This document shows, in pieces, positions 57,673-64,000 of a DNA stretch of 64,000 nt (position 1 is its first letter; each line of letters opens with the position of its first letter). A model generated the notes under the pieces. That model had not been told where the DNA came from and searched no databases. It saw only the letters and a list, made by a program, of their open reading frames with translations. The position numbers and the translations under genes are program-made. The stretch is from Rhizobiaceae bacterium (GTDB lineage: Bacteria > Pseudomonadota > Alphaproteobacteria > Rhizobiales > Rhizobiaceae). Where the stretch lies: assembly GCA_023953775.1 (NCBI GenBank), contig JAMLJD010000013.1, positions 1 to 64,000 of the forward strand, written 5' to 3'.

Positions 57673-58596
57673 ATGGGTCACGGTCATTCGCACGGGCATG
57701 GCGGCCACGGCCACGGGTCGAACAACAAGACCCGCGTCCTGATTGCGGCCTGCCTGACGGCGGGCTTCATGGTGGCCGAGGCGGTGGGTGGCGTGATCAC
57801 CGGCTCGCTGGCGCTGGTGGCCGATGCCGGTCACATGCTGGTCGATTCGGTGTCGCTCGGCCTTGCCTGGTACGCCTTCCATCTCTCGACGCGGACCGCG
57901 ACGGCGCGGCTGACCTACGGTTTCGACCGGGTGAAGACGCTGGTCGCCTACACCAACGGCCTCACGGTCTTCGTGATCGGCGCCTGGATCGTCTACGAGG
58001 CATGGCACAGGCTGAGCGACCCCTCTCCGGTGCTGGGCGGGCCGATGCTCGGCGTCGCCATCATCGGCCTTGTCGTCAACATCGTCGCCTTCTTCGTGCT
58101 GCATGGCGGCGATCGCGAAAGCCTCAACATGCGCGGGGCGATCCTGCACGTGCTCGGCGACCTGCTCGGGTCGGTCGCGGCGATCGCCGCGGCATTCGTC
58201 ATCCTCGCCACGGGCTGGTATCCGATCGACCCGATCCTGTCGGTGCTGGTCGCCCTTCTCCTGTTCCGCAGTGCCTGGATGCTCGTGCGCGAATCCGGCC
58301 ACATGCTGCTCGAGGGCGTGCCCGCCAGCGTCGATCGTGACGACGTCTCGACCGATCTCCTGCAGAACGTCCGGGGTCTCGTGGATATCCACCACGTGCA
58401 TGTCTGGTCGATGGACGGGGAGCGCCACATAGCCACGCTGCATGCCTGTCTTGAAACGGGCACCGAATCGGCCGATGCCGTTCGCGCCATCAAGCATCGT
58501 CTCGCGCACACGCACGGGATCGGCCATGCGACGGTCGAGACGGAGTATGGCGCGTGCGCCGATGATCACCAGAAGGCGCACGAGCATGCGCATTGA
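57673..58596 (+). CDS. Cation diffusion facilitator (Zn/Co exporter, CzcD/ZitB type)
   Basis: A 307-residue CDF protein. The His-rich N terminus MGHGHSHGHGGHGHG is a cytoplasmic metal chelator. Six TM helices follow; site A is HMLVD in VADAGHMLVDSVSLGLAWYAF near 52-72 and HxxxD in ILHVLGDLLGSVAAI near 160. The C-terminal metallochaperone-like domain has VDIHHVHVWSMDGERHIATLHACLE, and the chain ends KAHEHAH. It exports Zn2+ (possibly Co2+ or Cd2+) in exchange for H+. It starts 5 bp after the GNAT gene, so the two are probably co-transcribed. Confidence 0.92.
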   Translation: MGHGHSHGHGGHGHGSNNKTRVLIAACLTAGFMVAEAVGGVITGSLALVADAGHMLVDSVSLGLAWYAFHLSTRTATARLTYGFDRVKTLVAYTNGLTVFVIGAWIVYEAWHRLSDPSPVLGGPMLGVAIIGLVVNIVAFFVLHGGDRESLNMRGAILHVLGDLLGSVAAIAAAFVILATGWYPIDPILSVLVALLLFRSAWMLVRESGHMLLEGVPASVDRDDVSTDLLQNVRGLVDIHHVHVWSMDGERHIATLHACLETGTESADAVRAIKHRLAHTHGIGHATVETEYGACADDHQKAHEHAH

Positions 58597-58613
58597 CCAT
58601 TGGGAGCGGATGA

Positions 58614-59372
58614 ATGGCTGGACGGCTTAAGGGCAGGATCGCTGTCGTCACCGCCGCGGGGCAGGGGATCGGCCGGGCGATCGCCGAGGCCTTCGTGGCG
58701 GAAGGCGCGCAGGTCTTCGCGTCCGATCTCGACCGCGCCAAGCTCGGCGATCTGAAACGTGCCCGCAAGGCAAGGCTCGACGTGATGTCGAGCCGGGCGG
58801 TCGACGCCTATGCCGCGAAGGTCGGCGATGTCGACATCCTCGTCAATGTTGCCGGCTTCGTCCACCACGGCACGGTGCTCGAATGCGGCGACAAGGACTG
58901 GGACTTCTCGTTCGACCTCAACGTCAAGTCGATGCACAGGACGATCCGGGCGTTCCTGCCCGGCATGCTCCGGCGCGCCGAGGCGACCGGCGTTTCGGCC
59001 TCGATCATCAACATGTCGTCGGGCGCATCGTCGCTGAAGGGTGCGCCCAACCGCTATGTCTACGGCGCCAGCAAGGCGGCGGTGATCGGGCTCACCAAGG
59101 CGGTCGCGGCGGATTTCGTCGCGCGCGGCGTGCGCTGCAATGCAATCTGCCCCGGGACCGTCCGCTCGCCGTCATGGGAGGGCCGGGTCGAGGCGCTCGG
59201 CGAGAGCGTCGGCGGCAAGGACAAAGCGATGGAGATGTTCGTGTCGCGGCAGCCGATGGGACGCGTCGGCGAGCCCGAGGAAATCGCCGCGCTCGCCGTC
59301 TATCTCGCCTCGGGCGAATCCGCGTTCACGACCGGAACCGCGATCCCGATCGACGGCGGCTGGACACTGTGA
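58614..59372 (+). CDS. SDR-family oxidoreductase (DHRS6 / sugar-acid dehydrogenase-like)
   Basis: A 252-residue classical SDR. It has VTAAGQGIGRAIAEAF (cofactor), LVNVAGFVHHGT, NMSSGASSLKGAPNRYVYGASKAAVIGLTKAVAADF with catalytic Ser, Tyr and Lys, and the end VYLASGESAFTTGTAIPIDGGWTL. The DLDRAKL acidic residue after beta-2 favours NAD. Close in style to BDH2/DHRS6 and 2-keto-3-deoxy-L-fuconate dehydrogenases. Its stop overlaps the start of a tiny membrane protein, and denD follows, so the operon probably oxidises a sugar acid. Confidence 0.86.
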   Translation: MAGRLKGRIAVVTAAGQGIGRAIAEAFVAEGAQVFASDLDRAKLGDLKRARKARLDVMSSRAVDAYAAKVGDVDILVNVAGFVHHGTVLECGDKDWDFSFDLNVKSMHRTIRAFLPGMLRRAEATGVSASIINMSSGASSLKGAPNRYVYGASKAAVIGLTKAVAADFVARGVRCNAICPGTVRSPSWEGRVEALGESVGGKDKAMEMFVSRQPMGRVGEPEEIAALAVYLASGESAFTTGTAIPIDGGWTL

Positions 59373-59572
59373 TGGAAAACCGGAACGCGGCCATCGCCGC
59401 GGCGATCATCCTGGCGGTTTTCGGCATCGGCGCCTTCTTCCTGCCCAAGCTGATGCTGGCGCTCGGCGACTTCTCGCCGGCGGTGGCGGGCGTCGTCGCC
59501 GTCCTGTTCGTGGCGGCCTTCTTCATGGTGTTCTGGCTGCGCGGCCGGAGCCGGAATCGCGGGGGAGACTGA
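59372..59572 (+). CDS. Small two-TM membrane protein
   Basis: A 66-residue protein whose ATG overlaps the TGA of the preceding SDR gene (TGATG). Two hydrophobic spans: AAIAAAIILAVFGIGAFFLP and AVAGVVAVLFVAAFFMVFWL, ending in a basic tail RGRSRNRGGD. It stops 1 bp before denD, so it is translationally locked between two dehydrogenase genes. No known family recognised; function unknown. Confidence 0.72.
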   Translation: MENRNAAIAAAIILAVFGIGAFFLPKLMLALGDFSPAVAGVVAVLFVAAFFMVFWLRGRSRNRGGD

Positions 59573-59573
59573 C

Positions 59574-60551
59574 ATGCGGGTGCTCGTCACCGGCGCGGCC
59601 GGCATGATCGGACGCAAGCTGACGGCGCGGCTCGTCGACGACGGGACGATCGCCGGCAGCGCGATTACCGCGCTCGATCTGCACGACATCGTGCCGCCAG
59701 ACCCTGTTGAGAGGGATGGCATCGCGGTGACGACGAGCGCGAGCGATCTCGCCGCTCCCGGCGAAGCGGAAAAGCTTGTTGCCGCGCGACCGGATGTGAT
59801 CTTCCACCTCGCCGGTGTCGTTTCGGGTGAGGCTGAAGCCGATTTCGAACTCGGATATCGCGTCAATCTCGACGGAACACGTGCGCTTTTCGATGCTGTT
59901 CGACAGAAAAACCACCATCCGAGGGTGGTTTTTTCGTCATCCATCGCGGTTTTTGGCGCGCCTTTTCCCGACATCATACCGGACGAATTCCACCCGACGC
60001 CGCTGACCTCCTACGGCACCCAGAAGCTGATCTGCGAGGCGCTGCTGGCCGACTACACGCGGCGCGGCTTCTTCGACGGGATCGGTATCCGCCTGCCGAC
60101 CATCAACGTGCGACCGGGAAAGCCGAACAAGGCGGCTTCCGGGTTCTTCTCCGGCATCATCCGCGAGCCGCTGGCAGGCAGGGAGGCCGCGCTTCCGGTT
60201 CCCCGTTCGGTCGTTCATACCCATGCCAGCCCGCGCTCGGCGGTCGGGTTCCTGATCCGGGCTGCCGGGATCGACGGCGATGCCGTCGGGCCACGCCGCA
60301 ATCTCACCATGCCGGGCGTCGCCGTCACGGTCGGCGAGCAGATCGAGGCGCTGCGGCGCGTGGCGGGCGACGATGTCACAAGTCTCATCCGCGAGGAGCC
60401 GGACGAGACGATCTGGGCGATCGTACAGAACTGGCCGACGCGCTTCGCTGCGACGCGGGCGCGCGAACTCGGCTTCGCGGCGGAGACCAGTTTCGACGAC
60501 ATCATCCGCGCGCATATCGAGGACGAGGGTTTGTCGGCCGCTGCGGCCTGA
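59574..60551 (+). CDS. denD: D-erythronate dehydrogenase-like NAD-dependent epimerase/dehydratase
   Basis: A 325-residue extended SDR. The cofactor motif VTGAAGMIGRKL is at residues 5-16. Then VIFHLAGVVSGEAEADFELGYRVNLDGT, the active site with Ser in SSSIAVFGAPFPDII and YGTQKLICEALLADYTRRGFFDGIGIRLPTI (Tyr-x-x-x-Lys), and GKPNKAASGFFSGIIREPLAG. These segments match DenD, which oxidises D-erythronate to 2-keto-D-erythronate in tetronate catabolism. The partner genes otnI/otnC/otnK are not in the window, so the exact substrate is unproven. An intrinsic-terminator-like hairpin lies inside the gene at 59907-59934. Confidence 0.8.
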   Translation: MRVLVTGAAGMIGRKLTARLVDDGTIAGSAITALDLHDIVPPDPVERDGIAVTTSASDLAAPGEAEKLVAARPDVIFHLAGVVSGEAEADFELGYRVNLDGTRALFDAVRQKNHHPRVVFSSSIAVFGAPFPDIIPDEFHPTPLTSYGTQKLICEALLADYTRRGFFDGIGIRLPTINVRPGKPNKAASGFFSGIIREPLAGREAALPVPRSVVHTHASPRSAVGFLIRAAGIDGDAVGPRRNLTMPGVAVTVGEQIEALRRVAGDDVTSLIREEPDETIWAIVQNWPTRFAATRARELGFAAETSFDDIIRAHIEDEGLSAAAA

Positions 60552-60557
60552 ATGGCT

Positions 60558-61172
60558 CTACCGCGGGTCGAGCGCGTCCGGTGACAGGGCACCCGTCCGC
60601 AGCAGGTGCTGCAGGGCATAGGCAACCGACAGGGCGTCGTCGAGCCCGTCATGGCCGGCGAGCGGCGGATGGGGAACGCCGAAATAATCGGCAAGGCCCG
60701 AGCTCCGCGTGACCTTCACGTCGTCGTAGGGCATACCGGCAGCAAGCACGAGCGCGCAGGCATTACCGAAGCGTGTTGCCGGGAGCGGCGGGGCGATGCC
60801 TGCGACGAAACAGCTGATCGCCATCAGGTTCAGTTCGTCCTTGCCCCACGACCACAGCTTTGCGGTGCCGGAAAATTCCACGAGCCGGTCCAGTGCCGTG
60901 GCCAGCGGCACGCCCTCGTCGTGGAGCGTTCCGGCCGTGATGCCGGTCAGCTTCTCGAAGAAGGGATCGACCGGAACAGGCGACCCGTGGCGGTCGACGG
61001 GGCGGATGTGGACGCGCATCGTGTCCATGATCGGAAAATCGCCTTCGATACCGAGCCTCACGGCGCCGATCTGCACGACGATCGGGTCGGGATCGTAGGG
61101 GCCGGACCAGAAGCGTTGGCGCGCGTCCTGCGTGACGAGGAATTCGGTGTCGTAGACGACCGCGAACCTCAC
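60558..61172 (-). CDS. DEDDh-type 3'-5' exonuclease-like protein
   Basis: About 204 residues. Exo I is VVYDTEFLVT (Asp-x-Glu) near the N terminus, Exo II is in LWSWGKDELNLMAIS, and Exo III is LAGHDGLDDALSVAYALQ (His-x5-Asp... pattern of DEDDh). PVDPFFEKLTGIT is like the DnaQ/RNase T 'P-F-x-x-x-T-G-I-T' strand. It probably trims nucleic acid 3' ends; the target is unknown. Start uncertain: GTG 61172 is taken because the longer frame overlaps the transporter gene. Same strand and 7 bp downstream of the nickel/cobalt transporter gene. Confidence 0.75.
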   Translation of the reverse strand: MRFAVVYDTEFLVTQDARQRFWSGPYDPDPIVVQIGAVRLGIEGDFPIMDTMRVHIRPVDRHGSPVPVDPFFEKLTGITAGTLHDEGVPLATALDRLVEFSGTAKLWSWGKDELNLMAISCFVAGIAPPLPATRFGNACALVLAAGMPYDDVKVTRSSGLADYFGVPHPPLAGHDGLDDALSVAYALQHLLRTGALSPDALDPR

Positions 61173-61179
61173 GCGGGCC

Positions 61180-62268
61180 TCACCCGGCAAGCGACGCGGA
61201 CAGGAGGGTCAGGCCGAGCAGGAGGACCATCAGCGCGCCGCCGATCTCGATGGCGGTGTGGATGCGCGCGCCGAGCGTGCCGCCGCCGGCGATGGCGACC
61301 GCCCAGTTCTTGGCGGTAACGGCGAGTACGGCAAGCGTCGAGACGGTGATCGCGGTGCCGAGCGCCATGGCGAAAACGGAGACGATGCCGCCGGCCCACA
61401 GCCCGTTCAGGAAGGCGAAGGTGAGCACGATCAGCGCGCCGGAGCAGGGGCGGATGCCCACGGCGACGATGGCCGACCACGCGGTTTTCCAGGTGAAGCG
61501 ATCACCGGACAGCGCGGCCGGGTCGGGCGCGTGGGCATGGCCGCAGGTCTCGCAGACCTCGCCGGGACCGTGGTCATGATGATGGTGATCGTGGCCGTGG
61601 TGGTGTTCGTGATCATGACCGTGATGCGCATGACCGTGATGGTCATGGTGATGGCCATGATGATGGTCGTGGACATGCGCGGCCGAAAGACTGTGGAGCG
61701 GCATTTCGGGCGCAGCCCGGCGCAGGCGCGGCGCGAGCTTGCGCCACAGCAGCCAGGCGCCGAATGCCGAGACCAGCGCGTAGCTTGCGACTTCCAGCCC
61801 CCATGTCATGCCAGTGGTGTTGAGCGCGGTGCCGCGCAGGAACAGAAACACCAGCCCGATGACGAGGATCGCCGTCAGCGCCTGCAAAAATGCCGAGACG
61901 AAGGACAGCATCACGCCGCGGCGCAGCGCCACCTCGTTGGCGAGCATGTAGGACGAGATCACCGCCTTGCCGTGGCCGGGGCCGGCGGCATGGAAGATGC
62001 CGTAGGCGAAGGACAGTCCCACCAGCACCCAGAGCTTGCTGCCGTCCTCGCGCATACCCTTCAACGCGCCGGTCAAGGCCCGGTAGAAATCCTGCTGCTG
62101 GGCGTTGATCCACTGCATCGTGCCGGCAAACAGGCCGCTCGGCGCGATCTGCGGTTCGGCGGTTCCGATGCCGAGCGAACTCTGGGCCCAGCCCGGTTCG
62201 GCCGATGCCACGACAAGGACAAGCAGGGCGAGTGGCAGGACGAGGCGCATTCCGCGCGGATCAGCCAT
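61180..62268 (-). CDS. Nickel/cobalt transporter, NicO/RcnA family
   Basis: A 362-residue membrane protein. It has a cleavable-looking N terminus (LVLPLALLVLVVASAEPGWA), a first block of helices with FAYGIFHAAGPGHGKAVISSYML (the HxxxGPGHGK family motif), a cytoplasmic His-rich loop at about 195-240 (HDHHHGHHHDHHGHAHHGH and more), then WSAIVAVGIRPCSGALIVLTFAF and ALGTAITVSTLAVLAV. NicO/RcnA proteins move Ni2+ and Co2+, usually outward. Overlaps the DUF1007 gene by 8 bp, a common pairing. Confidence 0.9.
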   Translation of the reverse strand: MADPRGMRLVLPLALLVLVVASAEPGWAQSSLGIGTAEPQIAPSGLFAGTMQWINAQQQDFYRALTGALKGMREDGSKLWVLVGLSFAYGIFHAAGPGHGKAVISSYMLANEVALRRGVMLSFVSAFLQALTAILVIGLVFLFLRGTALNTTGMTWGLEVASYALVSAFGAWLLWRKLAPRLRRAAPEMPLHSLSAAHVHDHHHGHHHDHHGHAHHGHDHEHHHGHDHHHHDHGPGEVCETCGHAHAPDPAALSGDRFTWKTAWSAIVAVGIRPCSGALIVLTFAFLNGLWAGGIVSVFAMALGTAITVSTLAVLAVTAKNWAVAIAGGGTLGARIHTAIEIGGALMVLLLGLTLLSASLAG

Positions 62269-62944
62269 TGGCCGGGCACTTCAGTTCGAGGCGGGTGGCG
62301 AAGATCTTGCTGTAGTCGGTGCCCTGGGGATCGTCGAAGAACGCGTCGGTCAACGTCGACTGGTTCTGCGCGATCGCCTCGTCCGGGTCGGGCCGGATGA
62401 CGGCGCGGCTGCAGCCGTCAGGCAAATTGTCGACCGCCATCGTCTCGTCGCCGATGAATTCGATCGCCGTATAGAAGGTCGGATCGTAGATACCGAAGCC
62501 GACCGTTCCGGCCAGCGGCAGGGCGGCCGCCGGATGGGCCTCGAACAGGATGATCAGCTGATTGTCGACGAAGTCGGCGACCAGCTTCTCCGGCGGCGTC
62601 ATCGCGACGTCCTTTCCGTCGGCGGTCACGATCTGGAAGTAGTTGTACTCCGACAGCGAGTCGTAGACGACGCTGGAGACTTCCGCGAGTTCGGTCTCGT
62701 CCAGCTTGAGGTCCTGGTTGGCGTCGAATTCGAGAAGGACCGTGGACGAGAACACATCGTCGAAACGCCACAGATGCTGCAGCTTGTCGACCGTGCGGTC
62801 GCCGGACACCACCACGTCGAGCCGGGCTTCGGCGAAGACGTGCGGATGCGCGAATGTGTGCGGGGCACTTGCCACGAGCGGGCACGCCGCGAGGACCGGC
62901 AGGACGAGACGGAATTTCGATGCCATGTGGGTGCGGCGCTTCAT
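62261..62944 (-). CDS. DUF1007-family periplasmic protein
   Basis: A 227-residue secreted protein. Signal peptide MASKFRLVLPVLAACPLVASAPHTFA is followed at once by HPHVFAEARLDVVVSGDRTVDKLQHLWRFDDVFSSTVLLEFDANQDLKLDETELAEV. The HPHVF start of the mature chain is the family trademark and may bind metal; DANQDLKLDE is EF-hand-like. DUF1007 genes often pair with NicO transporters, so a periplasmic Ni/Co-binding role is inferred. Start at 62944 or, more likely, ATG 62926. Confidence 0.85.
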   Translation of the reverse strand: MKRRTHMASKFRLVLPVLAACPLVASAPHTFAHPHVFAEARLDVVVSGDRTVDKLQHLWRFDDVFSSTVLLEFDANQDLKLDETELAEVSSVVYDSLSEYNYFQIVTADGKDVAMTPPEKLVADFVDNQLIILFEAHPAAALPLAGTVGFGIYDPTFYTAIEFIGDETMAVDNLPDGCSRAVIRPDPDEAIAQNQSTLTDAFFDDPQGTDYSKIFATRLELKCPANG

Positions 62945-63004
62945 TCGGGTGGCTGGCGGCGAAGGTCCGGGAAAATCGGGGCGAAAATAGGACGGCCGGT
63001 CGAA

Positions 63005-63904
63005 TCAGGCCGCTTCGCGCAGCTTGAACCATTGGGCGAGGAAGTCCACGAAAACGCGGATCTTGGCCGGCAGGTAGCGGCGATGCGGATAGACGGCGAA
63101 TATGCCGGCGCCGGTCAGGACGTGCTCGTCGAGGACGGAGACCAGACGCCCGCTGTCGATCTCGGGCTGTGCGATGAAGTCCGGGATCACCGCGATGCCC
63201 AGTCCCGCGACCGCCGCGGCCCGCACGGCCAGCGGGCTGTTGACCTCGATCGGCCCGGTCACTGCAACGCTGGTTGTGCCGCCGTTCGGCGCGGCGAACG
63301 GCCAGTTGGAGTGCCAGCGGCCGTTGGTGTCGATGATGCAGGGCATCGAGGCAAGGTCCTGCGGTCTGGTCGGCACGCCATGCTCCTCGAGGAATTCCGG
63401 CGACGCGCAGATGCGGATCGAGAACGGGGAGAGCCGCTTGGCGATCAGCGAGGAGTCTTCCAGCCGTGTGATGCGGATCGCCAGATCGAAGCCCTCCTCG
63501 ACGAGATCGACGATCCGGTCGTCCAGCTTGATCTCGAGGACGATATCGGGATGCTCCCGGGCGAAGTCGATGAGCGACTGGCCGATCTCGGCATCGGCGA
63601 AGGTGCGGGACGCGGAGAGCTTGATGCGGCCGCGCACGTCGCTTGCGGTGTCGCGGACGGAATCGGAGAGGTGGTCGATCTCGCGGATGATCTCCGAGGC
63701 GCGCTTGTAATATGTGTGCCCGGCTTCCGTGAGCGAGAACTGCCGCGTGGTGCGATTGAGGAGCAGCGCGCCGAGTTCGTCTTCCAGTTCCCGCACATAT
63801 TTCGAAAGCAGCGCCTTGGAGCGGCCGATCTTGCGTGCCGCCGCCGAAAAGCCTTCGGCCTCGACGACGTCGATGAAGGCGCGCATGCGGGTCAGAGTGT
63901 CCAT
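63005..63904 (-). CDS. LysR-family transcriptional regulator
   Basis: A 299-residue LTTR. The N-terminal winged HTH reads MDTLTRMRAFIDVVEAEGFSAAARKIGRSKALLSKYVRELEDELGALLLNRTTRQFSLTEAG, followed by the linker helix and a periplasmic-binding-like effector domain (VRGRIKLSASRTFADAEIGQSLIDFAREHPDIVLEI...). It belongs to the CrgA-type group with the 'LDDRIVDLVEEGFDLAIRI' strand. It is transcribed just downstream of the amidase gene on the same strand (11 bp), not divergently as is usual. Confidence 0.9.
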   Translation of the reverse strand: MDTLTRMRAFIDVVEAEGFSAAARKIGRSKALLSKYVRELEDELGALLLNRTTRQFSLTEAGHTYYKRASEIIREIDHLSDSVRDTASDVRGRIKLSASRTFADAEIGQSLIDFAREHPDIVLEIKLDDRIVDLVEEGFDLAIRITRLEDSSLIAKRLSPFSIRICASPEFLEEHGVPTRPQDLASMPCIIDTNGRWHSNWPFAAPNGGTTSVAVTGPIEVNSPLAVRAAAVAGLGIAVIPDFIAQPEIDSGRLVSVLDEHVLTGAGIFAVYPHRRYLPAKIRVFVDFLAQWFKLREAA

Positions 63905-63915
63905 GAGGTGTCCGG

Positions 63916-64000
63916 TCAGTTGCCGCCGATGATCCTGCGGGCGATTGTGATGAGTTGGCGGTCGGTGCCGGAACGCGCCATCAGCGAGATGCCGAACGGC
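63916..64000 (-). CDS. Amidase C-terminal fragment, cut by the window edge
   Basis: The minus-strand frame reads PFGISLMARSGTDRQLITIA then RRIIGGN and a stop at 63916-63918. This is the typical end of amidase-signature (GatA/AtzF-like) enzymes ('P-x-G-I-x-L-x-x-x-x-g-D...L'). The catalytic Ser-Ser-Lys region lies outside the window. It precedes the LysR gene on the same strand. Confidence 0.6.
   Translation of the reverse strand, partial: PFGISLMARSGTDRQLITIARRIIGGN

Overview
The window looks like a chromosomal segment of an alphaproteobacterium of the order Hyphomicrobiales, most likely family Rhizobiaceae (Sinorhizobium/Ensifer, Shinella or Rhizobium-like). The evidence is a CpdR1-type receiver protein next to an N-formylglutamate amidohydrolase and HisN, an MmgR (alpha-r8) small RNA in front of hisN, a ROSE-controlled Hsp20, the gltB / small membrane protein / gltD order, an Omp10-type lipoprotein, homospermidine synthase and a ferrochelatase beside a 5'-nucleotidase. 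From memory, the left half follows a known Sinorhizobium meliloti gene order; no database search was run. Coding density is high, GC is high, and genes lie on both strands in short operons. No CRISPR array, complete insertion sequence, prophage or rRNA is visible.

Region 1 (1-12.6 kb) is core metabolism and cell-cycle control: tRNA-Val, cpdR, an amidohydrolase, the mmgR sRNA, hisN, a lipase-like hydrolase, a possible second sRNA, hsp20 under a sigma-32-type promoter and RNA thermometer, threonine aldolase, and the glutamate synthase locus. The last third of gltD carries at least five frame changes in about 400 bp, and the damage seems to continue into the end of the neighbouring RTX gene. This may be poor sequence at an assembly seam.

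Region 2 (12.6-21.8 kb) is envelope biology: an RTX repeat protein, two divergent periplasmic PepSY proteins around an OmpR-like direct repeat, a response regulator and histidine kinase, a frameshifted SGNH hydrolase, a lytic transglycosylase, galU and a beta-barrel protein. Region 3 (21.8-26.5 kb) looks more AT-rich and accessory. It holds an 845-bp stretch without a convincing gene, a frameshifted outer-membrane protein, a secreted Ntn amidase, a scar joining a DUF6641 gene to the tail of a binding protein, and a HAD phosphatase.

Region 4 (26.5-49.2 kb) returns to housekeeping genes: kdsD, an NfeD/SPFH pair, an anchored hydrolase, hemH, a LysM-tailed 5'-nucleotidase, a PaaK-like ligase, omp10, hss, ilvD, a pepF/DUF3445 pair, an orphan sigma-54 activator, a DUF882 peptidase, eda, a muramidase, trhO and a DUF533 protein. 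Region 5 (49.3-64 kb) is transport and catabolism: a dctPQM TRAP operon ending at an intrinsic terminator, two SDR enzymes, an SLC13 carrier, an aminotransferase, a GNAT enzyme, a CDF exporter, a denD-type sugar-acid dehydrogenase with a tiny membrane protein, an exonuclease, a DUF1007/NicO nickel-cobalt module, a LysR regulator and the tail of an amidase.

All three frameshifted genes and the recombination scar lie left of 26 kb. I saw no broken gene right of that point. I cannot tell whether this reflects sequence quality, real decay, or a join between two sources.
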